Program-made: the position numbers and the translations under genes
Notes under the pieces: model-generated
The model's input: only the letters and a program-made list of their open reading frames with translations
Told to the model about the DNA's origin: nothing
Database searches by the model: none
Shown here: piece after piece, positions 32,635 through 44,429 of the stretch
Position numbering within the stretch: position 1 is the stretch's first letter
Layout: each line of letters opens with the position of its first letter
Source: Ulota crispa
Lineage: Eukaryota; Streptophyta; Bryopsida; Orthotrichales; Orthotrichaceae
Direction of reading: 5' to 3'
DNA length: 64,000 nt
NCBI GenBank assembly: GCA_963920765.1
Contig: OY987243.1
Coordinates: 16,306,001 to 16,370,000 of the forward strand

Positions 32635-33262
32635 AAAATTTTAAGGACCCGCAAATCGATAAGGAAACTAGTTCATCTTGAACCTAGAATTCCCAAACGC
32701 ATTACTACAAGCGCTCACTGGATCAAAAAAGGTTTTAGGTTTAAAACATGTACATAAAACATCAAAATCGAATTTTGATTTTCGATAAAAAGAAAACGGA
32801 AGGGGCAGTCTCCGAAACTTTCGGAGCTGCTGCCCAGAAACGAAGGCCTGGCCGTGTCCTCTCTGTTCGCTCTCTGCTAGGTGACTTTGTTGCAGCTCTT
32901 CTTCTCTCTCTCTCGTGCTTCAAGCCCTGCTCGCCATGTCTAGATTCGCTGCCTGCTTGCGTTTTCTCTAACATAGGCGCATCGTGTTGCTTTCAATTCG
33001 TCGAAACTACAGAGAATTCGGGTTTACAAGGAGCTGTCTGGGTAAAAAGTGTTCGCTGGATCTGTGTTTAGCGAGGCCATTTGTTTTCTCTACTGGGGTG
33101 GTTTTGCTGTTGCTGTCCTGATATTCAATCTGGGGGGTTGCGGACCCCGTTGCTTGAAGCTTGACGAAGAAGGGCGAGAGAGTGTGTTCGTGTTCGTGTG
33201 TGTGTGTGTGTGAGAGAGAGAGAGAAGGGGTTGTTGGTTGGTTGTGAGAGTGGCAGCTGAGT
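32635..33262 (+). promoter_or_regulatory. COL proximal promoter and 5' leader
   Basis: The region changes from AT-rich to TC-rich leader-like sequence at about 32820. An 11-codon upstream ORF (ATG at about 32937) could lie in the leader. A TG dinucleotide run followed by a GA run (about 33196-33225) lies 40-70 bp before the start codon; such runs are common in plant 5' leaders and length-variable. No TATA box was confidently identified. Confidence 0.45.
33196..33225 (+). repeat. TG/GA microsatellite in COL leader
   Basis: About eight TG units run directly into about seven GA units, just upstream of the COL start codon. A likely site of length polymorphism. Confidence 0.85.
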
Positions 33263-34443
33263 ATGCCGAAACCGTGTGACGCATGCTACGCTTCCAACGC
33301 GGTAGTGTACTGCCGGCCGGACGCGGCCTACCTGTGCTCCGAGTGCGATGGCAAAGTGCACGGCGCCAACAAGCTCGCGTCCCGCCACGAGCGCGTCTGG
33401 ATGTGCGAGGTTTGTGAGGCAGTCCCGGCCGTCGTAACATGCAAGGCGGACGCGGCCTCGCTCTGCGTGGCATGCGACACGGACATTCACAGCGCCAACC
33501 CTCTCGCGCAGCGGCACGAGAGAGTCCCCGTACAGCCGTTGTCCTCGGACCACCACCCAAGCAAGGCCGATGACTCGGCGCCGCACTACCACGACGTTCT
33601 CAGGGCGGAAGAAGCCGCGGACGCGGCGGAGGCCGTCTCGTGGCTGCTCCCTCAGCCCAACAACAACAAGGTCCTTATCATCCGGGGCAGCGCCGCGGCC
33701 GCGGAGGCTGAATCAGAAGCTCATCCTGCCAGCGCCAAGCTCCCTCAGCAGAAGAAGCAGAAGATCGACATCCCCGCCGATATCTTCTCCGACGTCGACC
33801 CATTTCTCGACTTGGACGACGCGGCCGTCACGGGGATTCAACCCGACAGTCTGGTACCCGTCCTCATCCCCGAGTGTTCCGAGCCGTCGTCCGCCACGGA
33901 GTTCGACAAGAGCGGCTTCAGCTACGGCACCAACCCCGCCCTCTCTCACAGCGTGAGCCCCACCACCCATGCCATAACGCATTTCTATCTTGGATGCTGA
34001 TGTGGAGAATTTTCTGCTCCAGTTTCACGTTTACTATCTCGGGCCGTAAGTCTTGCCCTGAAGTTTGTCTTGCCTCTAATTCAAGGACGTTTCCCGTGCA
34101 GATTTCGTGCTCCTCGGTGGATGCGGCCGTGGTGCCGGACTCCAGTGAGATTTCCACCTCCCACCTGGACTCACAGAGCAGCCAAGAGTTCGCCGCGAAC
34201 CAGGGGATGCAACAGCAAGCAGGATCGCAGTCAGTGGACACTACGGTGGACCGAGAGGCCCGAGTGATGCGGTACAAGGAGAAGAGACAAAGGCGCAGGT
34301 TTGAGAAGACAATCCGATACGCGTCTCGAAAGGCTTATGCAGAGAGTCGGCCTCGGATCAAGGGCAGATTCGCCAAGAGGACAGACTCTGACGTGGATCG
34401 CATGTTCGGTGACTCGAGCTTTGGAGTAGTGCCTTCTTGTTAA
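33263..34443 (+). CDS. CONSTANS-like zinc-finger/CCT transcription factor (two exons)
   Basis: Exon 1 is 33263-33952, the intron 33953-34101 (149 bp, GTGAGC...GTGCAG, phase 0), exon 2 34102-34443; the product is 343 residues. Two B-box zinc fingers lie in tandem at 5-47 and 48-90 (C5, C8, C17, C25/C28, H33, H42; then C48, C51, C60, C68/C71, H76, H85). The middle is acidic and Ala-rich. The intron falls exactly after NPALSHS, with the conserved [10 protein letters not shown] motif resuming in exon 2. The CCT domain is at about 281-323 ([20 protein letters not shown] onward). The tail ends FGVVPSC, close to the VVPSF end of COL3/4/5-type proteins. Two intact B-boxes plus CCT place it in group I of the CONSTANS family. 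These are nuclear regulators that bind CORE/CCAAT-type elements with NF-Y partners in light, photoperiod and growth control. Its specific role in this species is unknown. Confidence 0.95.
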
Positions 34444-34973
34444 ACCCTTTTACCATCTCGGTGAAGTGGGTGTACGCCATAATTCAATGCTCTCTCGTTT
34501 TTTCTGTTATCTGTTGTCCCGTCATGTACTATAGAAAAGGTGCTGGAAGGAGACGGCTATGGAAGAACCGCGCAGTAGGTTGCACCTGGCACTGAATGTA
34601 CAAAGGCTTGTCTTAAAGGTGCTAGGTCATGCCATTCTTTACCCCTGCTCTTCTCTGGGGCAGCGGTCACATATGCAGAGGTGGTGGTGGAGTTCTGATA
34701 GCGGAGTGTCGAGGTTGTCTATTGATTCGGAACTCTGGGAAGTTGGGTGAACATGCTGTGATACTGCGTGTGACCTTTGTCATGTCGTCCTCCGTAAGAG
34801 CAAGTTCTTCCGACCTTGATTTCTCTCGTACTGCTCTTTTCGGGTATTCTTGTCACAAATTTTGTGAGAGGATGTAGTGTGTACTGTACAGCATGTGCTG
34901 CTTGTGACATATTTTTGTGAATATTTGCACGCAATTCTGGCAAGTTCTGTCTGTTGGTGAAACTTTGTGCTAT
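34444..34973 (+). other. COL 3' flank
   Basis: The 3' untranslated region and downstream sequence of the COL gene, mixed GC. No further coding region; the small frames on both strands look like chance. Confidence 0.4.
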
Positions 34974-35626
34974 CAAGGCCGGACCACACCAAACGAAACG
35001 TTTGTAAAAAACAGGTGGCGGAGTTTACATGTTTGTATGTTTGTGTAAAAGTAGATCCTCTGACTATCGTAGGGCTCACTTTTGTGATTTGTTCAAAACT
35101 GCTAGTTTTGAGAGTTCACAAACCGGCGTTCCAAAGTCTCAAACCTCTTACGGCATCTCCACCGATGCAGACTCGCTCAAAGTTTTTCATGTGGTATGGT
35201 GAGGCCTGAAGGCTCTCAATCTCCACCCATGCTCTTTGAAAAGGTGGCCTAACACTCCAAGACAGCCCATAAATAAGCAGTTGACCACTTATCCAAGGAG
35301 GCAAGGAGGCAGAGGATAAAAATCACTAAAGTTTGAGTGAATAGTGCATGAATAGTGGCTTGGAGAGTGGCTTGCTAGATTCACTAGATAAGAGAGTTTG
35401 AGAGGGTCTTGAGAGGGGCCTGGCTACTTTTCGTCCACTTTGAGCGTGCCGGAGCCACTGGGGGAGATGCCCTTACCCTAGAATGATGGAGACGTTATCT
35501 TTAGTAGAGAATGGTGGAGAGGTTATCTGTAGTAGAACAGTACCAGAACAAGTGGTTCTTCCCCAAATTTTCAAAAATACTACTTCATCCGTTTCAAACC
35601 GCCGGTTTTGGCCTGTGTGGCCCAGG
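34974..35626. mobile_element. TIR element CAAGGCCGGACCACACC, split by a later MITE
   Basis: The left end CAAGGCCGGACCACACC and right end GCCTGTGTGGCCCAGGC are imperfect inverted repeats. The halves on either side of the MITE at 35151-35472 join into a sequence resembling 27600-27912 and 46215-46583 (for example GTTCACAAACCGG, TCTCAAACC, then ATGGTGGAGAGGTTATC). Confidence 0.55.
35151..35472. mobile_element. PIF/Harbinger-type MITE CGGCATCTCCACCG, nested
   Basis: A 322-bp element with TTA on both sides (35148-35150 and 35473-35475). Ends are CGGCATCTCCACCGATGC and GCCACTGGGGGAGATGCCC. It lies in the element at 34974-35626. Its GCATCTCC termini relate it to the large element at 23164-26084. 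Confidence 0.72.
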
Positions 35627-36136
35627 CATCAGTAGTTCAAGAATACAGAGATCAGAAACCGGTGTTCGGATATTCTTGAACGAGACTGTGATCTGCAATA
35701 TATTTGAACTTTTCCCTGATTGATATCACTTCTTTCGTGTCTGATATGCGAGTTACGAGATTTTATAAGCTTCAATTCAATTCAGCATCTCGTCAAATGT
35801 AGAATCACCCCCCTCCCCCCACAAGGAACCTTCGCTAGATCTCGATGAGCTCTTTGAAAGTAGAAAGTGGCCCGTGACACCTTTCTTATCAAACTAAAAT
35901 TAGGTCCTTGGAAGATGCAGAGGGATCTTATTTGTTTGTTAGTACGTAGATGCAAGAACGTTGCCGAAGAGAACTTTACATTTTGTGTTAATGATTTGTA
36001 ATAGTTGCCACGTGTTTGAAGTCTTTTTACTTCTATTGGAGCATTTCGGGATGATTGTTACTCGTTGATGGAATAGGTGGTGGAGTAGATGTTCATTGAG
36101 CCATCTTTATTGACTTTGACATTAGGAGAGGAACTT
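35627..36136. other. Spacer, nothing recognised
   Basis: Mixed composition with a C run at about 35808-35820. No gene seen. Confidence 0.4.
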
Positions 36137-36137
36137 A

Positions 36138-36438
36138 CACTGAATATTGCATTTCGGTTGCCTTGTCAATTAGGTTACCGTACCCTAAAAAGTTATCTCA
36201 TGACTCATCACTTAGCCATCTGGAAGTATATGTAACTCTCTAGAACCTTGGATTTCATTTGGTTTACATGTTAGATGTAGTTAGTTTGTTTTTTTGCAAC
36301 TTTTTTGTTATTGCAAAGCCCTTTAAAAGTTAATTATTGCAATAATTATTGATGAGAATCATTGTAGCACCAATAAGTACTGTATAGTGTAAAATATCGG
36401 GAAGTTAGTGTGGGGCAACCTAAATGCTATATTAAGTG
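36138..36438 (+). mobile_element. TA-flanked MITE CACTGAATATTGCATTT, copy 2
   Basis: A 301-bp element with ends CACTGAATATTGCATTTCGG and CCTAAATGCTATATTAAGTG, and TA on both sides. Related copies are at 18436-18732 and 48656-49382. Confidence 0.65.
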
Positions 36439-36499
36439 TAATGAGAGCATCTCTTGCAACCTTGCAAATTACCCCTCCCCTCTAATTTTTGGATGATAA

Positions 36500-37448
36500 G
36501 GGCATCCTCATTCCACCTTGGCATAAAAGCCGCTATATCAATCTTGACTTATTAATAACAGATAGTTAATCACACAAAAATCATGTGGTTTGAATGGCAT
36601 GAAAATTTTCATTCTAAAAACGTAATAAAAATTTGGTTTGGATGTCATATGATTTAGATATATCACATCAAAGATTAGCTAACTTTCAAAAAAAATAGAG
36701 GCCTCTCCAAATCAAGCCTAAATAAGAGCATCATCAATGTGTACACTCGAAAAGAGACGAGCTTGCATTTTGCTTGGTGGAAGCCACTTTAGAGAGAGGT
36801 TAGGGATTTCTAGGGCTCCAACATCGCCATCGGAATGGAAACGCCGGACTTGACCCCATTAAAACCACCTCTTGGAGTGGCATATTGTCTTGTTTTCTTG
36901 AGCCCCAATTGGTTTATCCATTGCACACTGCATTTGCTGACGGAGTGACACGTTGCTTGTGATAGCTTACAATAGCTTGCAATTTCCCAGCAACAACTTG
37001 CAAGTACTTACATTCTTCTACTAGCGTGCTTGGATCTGTGACAGGAGTTGCGCCAACATTGGAAGGATCCGGCCGATGAAAGAAACTGCATACTTAAGGA
37101 GCAAGGAGTGACACATGACCGGCTACTTTTGAGTCCCATTCGCAGTGTACACATTGATGATGTTTTAAGGAAATTTTAGTAAAAGTGGACGGCAAATGTA
37201 CCAACCCCTCTACTAAAATTTCCTTATGTGGGCTTGATTTGGAGAGGCCTCTAAATTTTTTGGAAGTTAGCTAAAATTTGATGTGATATATCTAAATCAT
37301 GCTATGTCCATACCAAATTTTTATTGCACTTTTAGAATGGAATTTTCATGCTCTTCGAATCATATAATTTTTGTGTGATTAACTATACACTATTAGTAGA
37401 TCAAGATTGATATAGCGGCCTTTCTACCAAGGTGGACTGAGGATGCTC
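36500..37448. mobile_element. PIF/Harbinger-type element GGGCATCCTCA with long arms
   Basis: A 949-bp element with TAA on both sides (36497-36499 and 37449-37451). Its ends are GGGCATCCTCATTCCACCTT and AAGGTGGACTGAGGATGCTC. Complementarity continues inward for about 240 bp on each side (to GAGGCCTCTCCAAATCAAGC and its complement), with a unique GC-richer centre of about 480 bp. Confidence 0.75.
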
Positions 37449-37943
37449 TAAGCAATCAATTTTAGTGTGTGTCAACCCGTACATTTACCTTCCCCCTTCA
37501 AATAAGCCAAATTTGACGGGAGCCTAAACCCTCTACATGCTATATTTTCTTTTGGAATAGCAAATTGTCGTAGCTTACTCTATTGCTTTCGGAAGTTCTT
37601 TGACTTGTGATTGGTTGTCACTGTATTTAACAGCTTGCATTGTTGGGGATATACGTGACCATCCCCTCTGAATTGGACAAGAGATTTGTAGGGACCTCTT
37701 GGTGATTACAAGGTTGCAGGAGATGCTCTGAGTTGGTAGAACCTATCACTTGGATAATGTCATAATATACAAAGGACTACAGACAACAAGACTACGACAA
37801 CAATAGATTCTTACACTATAATATATTAATTTAGAGATTGCTAGAATGTATAAACAATATTCAAACACAATGTAAGTAGAGAAGATTGGGGTGGACAAGA
37901 ATCGGAGTGTTTGCGAATGGCTAGAGGGCACTTGTACTTATAA

Positions 37944-38336
37944 GGGCATCTATAATGGTCACCCAGGAAAAGCCCTCTATCGGGAAAGAATAGGGTTGTT
38001 TCACAAGACCATCCCCGTTTTCATTTTATTTCAATCGTCAACACCCCAATGCATGACGGGTATGATTCTCTGCATATGAAAACTTGATCAATTGTTATCC
38101 AACACATGGAACCTTGGAACTACTTTTTATGAACTTGAGCAATCAAGGCTTGTGGAAAAAGTAACAAGACCTTTGGAGGGACAGGCAAATCATTGAAATC
38201 TACTGGTCTGATGCCTCCGCATACCAAGGCTAGGAAAGTGCAGGCGTTTTTGAAGGTCGCATTGGAGCCCTAAAAGAATCCTTGCGACGATACAATGCCG
38301 ATGCCAAGAGCCATACCTGTTCCATTGGCGATGCCC
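37944..38336. mobile_element. PIF/Harbinger-type MITE GGGCATCTATAATGG
   Basis: A 393-bp element with TAA on both sides (37941-37943 and 38337-38339). Inverted ends are GGGCATCTATAATGG and CCATTGGCGATGCCC. Non-coding. Confidence 0.65.
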
Positions 38337-38404
38337 TAAGTCGCAATTTGCACAATCTAGTCACCATGGACCATGACTAATTTGGAATTCAAGTAGCTAC
38401 TTTT

Positions 38405-38705
38405 GGGCTCAGTTTACTGCACATACGTCTATGTGGGGCCAGGGCAGAAAAGCTCCGGTATTTTTACACACGAGGGTAATAGTAGTAATCTGCCCCTACT
38501 TTTTTGGTGTTCAATTGTATACTTATCCTACTCCAGGGTCCTAATGTAAAGCAGAGTTTCTGAATCCAAATATGAATTCAAAATTCTTAAATTCGAACAC
38601 CCGATGGTAAATATCTAAACTTTCACATATTTTCTGGCAGGTGAAAAAACAGTGCTTTCTCACCCTGGCCCCACATCGACGTATATGCAGTAAACTGAGC
38701 CAATT
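38405..38705. mobile_element. TIR repeat with TGGGGCCAGGG blocks
   Basis: About 300 bp, bounded by GGGCTCAGTTTACTGCACAT and ATGCAGTAAACTGAGCC. The arms continue through CTATGTGGGGCCAGGG / CCCTGGCCCCACATCGAC. A partial copy of one arm lies at about 57689-57740. Target duplication not determined. Confidence 0.55.
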
Positions 38706-39432
38706 TCTAGCAGTATATCCTTTTCTATCTTCTTTACCAGTAAGCACCTAAAGAGGCAACTCCAGTAAGATCTGTCTGTGCCGAACTCTCCGTCGCTCGG
38801 TACCAGGACCAATAAAATACTTCACGTGCTGCAGTTGCACTGATTAGGACCCTGCCTGCATGTACAGCTACGACCAGTGCCGTGCAGTCAGAAAAAGCAA
38901 AACACGCATATACCGTGGGTTTCAAAAATAGCATTAAAATATGAACAAAATCATGAAAACGCTGTGGGTTCAATTCAAAAAGGCACTGGCACTACAGTAC
39001 AAGTAAAACCACGGGTTGAAAAACCTGCAACTTGTATAGGATTGGTTCAAATTTTAAGGATCTCTTCGCTGTGCATAGAGCTTGCTGCAGACAGCACTTC
39101 ACACGTACCTGTGCCGTATACTAATTGCATATTCGGTGACATTCTCTAAAGACAACATTCCGGAACGTCCTCACACTACTATAGTCACTCCACCGAGTCA
39201 TCAACTACAGAACAGTTCTGACGCATTCAAACTGTGTCACGAGGAAGTTTTTTCTGGGACCCCCACCCCCAGAAAATGAAGAGATCAAGCGGGGAGGGGG
39301 GGTGCCAAACCCATTTAGAACTTTGCAATTGTCAAGCTGGTTCCAATCGAAGAAAATGAATGGTACAAAAAATCTACAATGTCCAATATGAACACAAAAT
39401 GCTTGGGGCCTGATTTTTGAAGCCCGAGAGTG
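38706..39432. other. 3' flank of the SKP2A-like gene
   Basis: Downstream of the minus-strand F-box gene. It has a G run with AGGGGGGG at about 39292-39301. No coding region was supported. Confidence 0.35.
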
Positions 39433-42400
39433 CTACGAGGCGAAGAGCAAGCGCCGCTCCCGCCGGGACTTGTCTCGCCGGGCTTCAATGGCGCAGACGC
39501 AGTTGACGGTGGAGAGGTTGAGGCACCCGCTGGTGACGAGCGACTGCTGGTCGGCGCAGGTGTGGAGGTCGGGGAAGGCGTCGCACACGGCCTGCACGGC
39601 CTTGGCGGACAAGGTGTCGCAGTGGCTGACGTTGAGGCACAGCAGGCCGTGCTGGATGGGGTTATCCTCCAACAACGTGTCCAGGCCCTCCCTCTTGATG
39701 GGCAGCTTGCTGGCGTCGCTGCATGTGCTGCCGCTGCTGCTGCAGCTGCTGGCGGCGTGGATCTTGTGTCGCCTCGGCACTCGGAAGTCGCTCATGTCCA
39801 CGTTGTTCTTTTTCACCGACACTCTCTTACGCTTCCCTTTCGAGCTGCTGCTCTGCGACGCCACCGCTTTCTTGCTCTCTATCAGCGTGTACATCGCCAA
39901 GTCCGTCAGATTGTGGCACGTCGACAGCCCCAAGGCGCACAAGTACTGGCAGTTGTCTGCCAAGTATATCACACTTTGATCTGCAACCACCACCACCACC
40001 ACCACCAGGTCTTAAAAAAAAAAGCAAGAAAACTAAAAAACCTCCAGAACAGAGGACATTGTTTGCATAATATTCTAACCATTTTAGCCAAGTGTGAGTT
40101 TCAAGAGATTACTAAGCTTATGATGCTGTGAAGAGTTCACCTTGGGTTACAAGAGCCAATTTAGCCATGTCATGGTTTCTGGCGTCCAACTTAGGGTATT
40201 TGTATCGTATTCTAACCTTTTTAGCCAATATGCACGAGTGTGCGTTTCAAGAGATTACTATGATGCTGTGAAGAGGTCACCTTAGGTTACAAGAGTCAAT
40301 TTCGCCACGTCATGGTTTCTGACGTCCAACTTAGGGTATGCTCACACTTGGGTGTTAGGAGGGGTATTAGCAATATGAATGCAGTCTAAAGGTGTGTCAA
40401 AATGCATCTGATTTTTCCTTCGCTACTACCACTCTTAACAGCAAAAAAACTGAAAACCTCCAGAGCAGAGGACATTGTTTGCATCGTATTTTAACCATTT
40501 TTAGCCAATATGCAGGAGTGCGAGAGACTATTACTATGATGCTGTAAAGAGATCACCTTGGGTTACAAGAGCCAATTTAGCCACGTCGTGGTTTCTGACG
40601 TCCGACTTAGGGTATGTTCACACTTGGGTGTTAGGAGGGGTATTAGCAATATGAATGCAGTCTGTCCAAATGCATATGATTTTCCTTCGCTACTACCGCT
40701 CTTAACATCAAGTGTGAACATACCCTTACTAAGAGAAGGCCAACTGGATGATACGACTGGTTGTTGGAAACAGGGTTAAGTGAAAAGGAGACGGGAGGTT
40801 TTAGTATCTCTCTTACCTTATGCAGTATTTAAGATGACTGAGTACAGAGGCTTAGTTTTTACCTGGTGTGTAGTTAGGTTTGCAGTTTGCAAAGCTTTTT
40901 CGTACAGAGCACATCAGATAACCTTTAGAATACCGTCCCTTCTTTATATGGTATGTGAGCTTTTGCACGACGTGATGGAAATAGGGGTTGTGGATCTAAC
41001 CTGTAATAAGATTACACCTACACAAGTCGATGACACGCAAGTCTGTGCACCCACGTGTGAACGCCAAGATTCCTTTGTCGGTGATTTGTCCACACCACCC
41101 CAAGTTGAGCGACTGGAGCGCTTTGCAATGCCTTGCCAGCGCCTGTAAGAGAGCCGGCAACCCTCGAGGTCAGTACACATGACAACAGCAAACATACTGC
41201 TTCACAAACTACTAAAGCAGCAGCAGAGTGACACAAAAAAATCAAAGAGAGAGAATGGGTGGGTAAGGAAAGCCACTGTACCTGCAACACTCTGTCGGTA
41301 CCCGCATTATTGCATCCCCAGAGATTGAGATGCCGCAAATTGTTGCACTTTTGCACGATGGCCAGAAGCCCGGCTTCGGTGATGCGCCTACAGCCACTTA
41401 AATCGAGTTTCTCCAACATTGGACACCCATTTGCTAATGCGAATAACGCGGCGTCAGTCAACCTGACGCCGTCACTCAGTTCTAAGGTTTTTAGCCCAGG
41501 CCAGTTTTCGCACGCTGTCAGAATTGCTGCGTCGTTCAAGAAGACACACCGCTTTAGTCTACAGAGCTGGAGGCGTGGAAATTTGGGCGCTACTGATTGG
41601 ACCAACTTGCTCACACTGTGCCCACACCTGCTTGACACACACACACACAGACACACACAACATGCTTTAGCATTCCACAGTTTGCTAAGCTCTTGAAACG
41701 CAAAAGGGTTATCTACAGTTTTTTTTTTTTTTTTTTTTTTTCTGTCAACAAGCTTAAAGTGGCGTTACCTTACGCAACTACTCCCTCTGTCCCACTAAAA
41801 ACATCTAAAAAGCTTCCTTGCAAAGGATAAACTGTGTGTTTTAGTCTTTGTGCGAGTGACACATGTACTCTAGAATCAATATATTATCTACCAAATGTAT
41901 GCAAAATCTCCAGCTTTGGTGTTGCCGTTTGGGCACCCAACTTCCATGCAAAAGAGTACCATATTTGTGCATGTTGCCAACTCCTCATTATTAACAATTT
42001 AAAGATTAGTAGCAACAATGATACCTCAAATGGGCAAGGCCAAGCTTGCTAGGAGAGGAATGCTCCCTAATCGCTTAATTTGCCCCTATGAGATCATTGA
42101 ACATGACAAACGCTTTCTTAGGATTTGAGATCAGCAAAAGGGAGCTTTTTAGTGGTACAAGAAACGTGTCTAATTTGGACGTTTGTAGAGGAACGGAGGG
42201 AGTAAGAATTTTTTTTAAACTAGAGCGGAAATGGAAAAGCGCACCATGAGAACGAAAGGTCATGGATGCCCTGGCCAACAGAGTCGCGCCATCCACGACA
42301 CACTCCTGATGCCGTTATTACAGTTCGGTTGTCCACCAACATGAGGACTCGCACCAGGAGCTCCATTGGAAGGTCATGCCAATGCGTCTTCTTATCAAAC

Positions 42401-42642
42401 TTTTCAGACGTTTCACCGGCCTTCTGTTGCGCTGCACCGCGCGTTTTCGAGTACCGTTTCCACCTTCGTTTCCGCTCTGGAGGCCGTGATTCCATCTCCT
42501 CGTCGTCCGGGCCCCAGAAAAACTGCGACAGCAAGGATGAGTCATGGACTGGTCTCTCCACCTTCTCGCCTAACTGCAAAATTGTTGCAAGTCGTTCTTC
42601 ACAATGTCTCCGATCTCCACCATAGTCATTTAAATCCCGCAT
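39433..42642 (-). CDS. SKP2A-like F-box/LRR protein (four exons)
   Basis: Minus-strand exons: 42642-42245, 41627-41282, 41142-41001, 39980-39433. Introns are 617, 139 and 1,020 bp, all GT-AG with consistent phases (2, 0, 1); the product is 477 residues. An F-box lies at about 88-128 (WHDLPMELLVRVLMLVDNR), ending LSFSWC with the Trp codon split by intron 1. Then come leucine-rich repeats (LEKLDLSGCRRITEAGL, LQSLNLGWCGQITDKGI, LRVIDLCRCNLIT), and the C-terminal block AVQAVCDAFPDLHTC...SGCLNL typical of plant SKP2A/SKP2B. Family members recruit targets such as E2F/DP factors to an SCF ubiquitin ligase in cell-cycle and auxin control. Between the last LRRs is a Ser/Lys-rich linker of about 60 residues (KGKRKRVSVKKN), a possible nuclear signal longer than I recall from Arabidopsis. 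The frame is open to an ATG at 42777, but a possible acceptor at 42657-42658 makes 42642 the preferred start. Confidence 0.92.
40071..40615 (+). repeat. Three diverged copies of a 130-bp module in intron 3
   Basis: Modules at about 40071-40199, 40208-40339 and 40487-40615 each run from TATTCTAACC through TATGATGCTGTGAAGA and GGTTACAAGAG to GTCCAACTTAGGGTAT. The third is preceded by a second copy of the AACCTCCAGA-CAGAGGACAT leader also seen at 40040. A larger unit was thus duplicated inside the intron. Confidence 0.8.
40334..40440 (+). mobile_element. Truncated copy of the intron-3 Harbinger MITE
   Basis: Follows TTA and matches the complete MITE at 40610-40725 from GGGTATGCTCACACTTGGGT to CTCTTAACA. 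It lacks the right terminal repeat, so it was carried along and cut by the tandem duplication. Confidence 0.65.
40610..40725 (+). mobile_element. 116-bp PIF/Harbinger MITE in intron 3
   Basis: Inverted ends GGGTATGTTCACACTTGG and TCAAGTGTGAACATACCC, with TTA on both sides (40607-40609 and 40726-40728). Compact and complete. Lies in intron 3 of the F-box gene, in the opposite sense to the gene. Confidence 0.8.
41781..42202 (+). mobile_element. Stowaway/mariner-like element, copy 2, in intron 1
   Basis: A 422-bp element with TA on both sides (41779-41780 and 42203-42204). It has CTCCCTCTGTCCCACTAAAA and AGAGGAACGGAGGGAG ends. It fills most of intron 1 of the F-box gene. It has an uninterrupted TTAA (42075-42078) at the place where copy 1 contains element E3. 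A T run of about 23 precedes it at 41719-41741. Confidence 0.78.
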
Positions 42643-44429
42643 ATCCAGTAGTTGACCTGTTAACAAGGTGCCACAGCTTCTCATTAAAAAAACCAACAGG
42701 AAAGCCGTTTGCAATTCACAAACTAGGAGATTCAGCCTAGTTGGTGCATCTCTTTTGACTTCGACATAGTAAACCATCAGAAGGGCGAACTCGTAGTGAA
42801 TCTGATGTGGCCTTTACAGAAGCTAAACCTATGATTAGAGACATTAATCTGCTCTCAAGGACAAGGAAAGTTTGTTGAGAAATGTTTTGTGTGTGGATAC
42901 TAGAAGGACATGGCAAGAGGGAGGGTTTCGTTGGTCACCTTCTCTAGAATCTATTGATTCAGAATCGGAATCCATGATCGTTTACTCCAGCCGAAGACAA
43001 GCTTAGATTCTGCACAAGGTCCTTCGTTTTTCAATCTTGGCATGCACGCACAGTGACTCAATCATGTAAGGCCCTGTATCTATCTACCACAATAGAGAAA
43101 GAGAACAGAAAAGCAGTATCACCGGGAAGAGTAAGTAACGAGAAACCTTTTAGTATAGGTAACTACAAATCATCGTCGCAAATCTAAAGTTTCGGCTCAT
43201 CACAAAACCAAAAGAAACCGAAAAAACATCTGTGGCAATGTGCTGTGTTGTGTAAGAGCAATGATCCAATGGATCTCTTCGAAATGCAGAGATACAGTAG
43301 TGGAGGAGAAGATGTCTGTAGACCAACATTGCAGCACCGACAGAAGAAGAAGGCGGACTATTCAAGGAAAGTTACAGTACCGACACAAGACCCTATAAAT
43401 AGAAAGCATGACGATGACTTTCATAAGAGTGAAACGCCCAGCTCCTAGTATAGACTTCAACAAAAAAGCATGTGAACCTTTAGAAAAGACAAGAGGGGTA
43501 TAACCGGAGAAAGGCTAAATCCCGGATGATCTAGGGTACGGCCACCCCAAATTTTCAAACTGATGACACGTTTTTCAACGAATTAGGTTTCGACGATAAG
43601 AAAAACGCGTGAACCATCGTCCGAACAGAAGAGCAGAAACAAACCAGTGTGAATTAAACTCCTGTTCTAAACAACACATTGGCACACAAACGCTGCCGCT
43701 GAGATCTTACAAAACCCCAAATGCAAATTGGCGCCCAAATTCTGGACCTTTTAAACCTCGATAGCAACAACCCGATTCTAGAAAAACGCACGATGCTCTC
43801 AAAGAGAACTTTTGTCCAGCAGCGGAATTCACGAGGTAGTACGAATTGGCAGGCTTCTACTTCACACTAAAAGAATCGTAAACCCCAAACCCTCCTCGCA
43901 TGAGAAGACGCGCCATGGCCTACCAATTCAGATGCCATCCCTCCAACCCAAAAAATAAAGTTTACATAAAACCGCGAACCAAAAGTCGCTCATTATTCCT
44001 CTAAGCTCTGTAAAACCGCAACAACTTACGAATGAAATTTCAATTGCCTGAAGAGTATCGCCCAACGTACAGAGACATCCAACGCCTTGATTACTTTGAT
44101 CTAGCACAACAAAAAGAACGCGTGGGAAGTAACAAACAGTCAAACAAAAGCGCACAGACACCAGAGTTCGCAGTCAACTACCTGCAGGCGAGCGCCCAAT
44201 TACGTTCCAAAGGGAGAGTTCTGCGCGGATAGATAGAGAAACATAAAGAGACAAAGACGATTGTGGTAGCGGAGATGAGAGGGACTATTGCGGAGATGGC
44301 AGCTGCGAAATTGAGAGGACGGAGATGCAATCATTCAGGGAATACCGGCGGAATCAGATGACAGGAAAGCAGCGCTGCGTAAGGGTAGGCGAGGTGTGAG
44401 ACTACTAAAGCTTAAGTTACTGTGGTGGC
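42643..44429 (-). promoter_or_regulatory. 5' region of the SKP2A-like gene
   Basis: About 1.8 kb of unique, moderately GC sequence upstream of the F-box gene. It is free of recognisable transposon ends, unlike every other long spacer here. It probably holds the promoter and a leader, perhaps with a leader intron ending at about 42657. No TATA box could be assigned. Short frames inside are not supported as genes. Confidence 0.4.
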
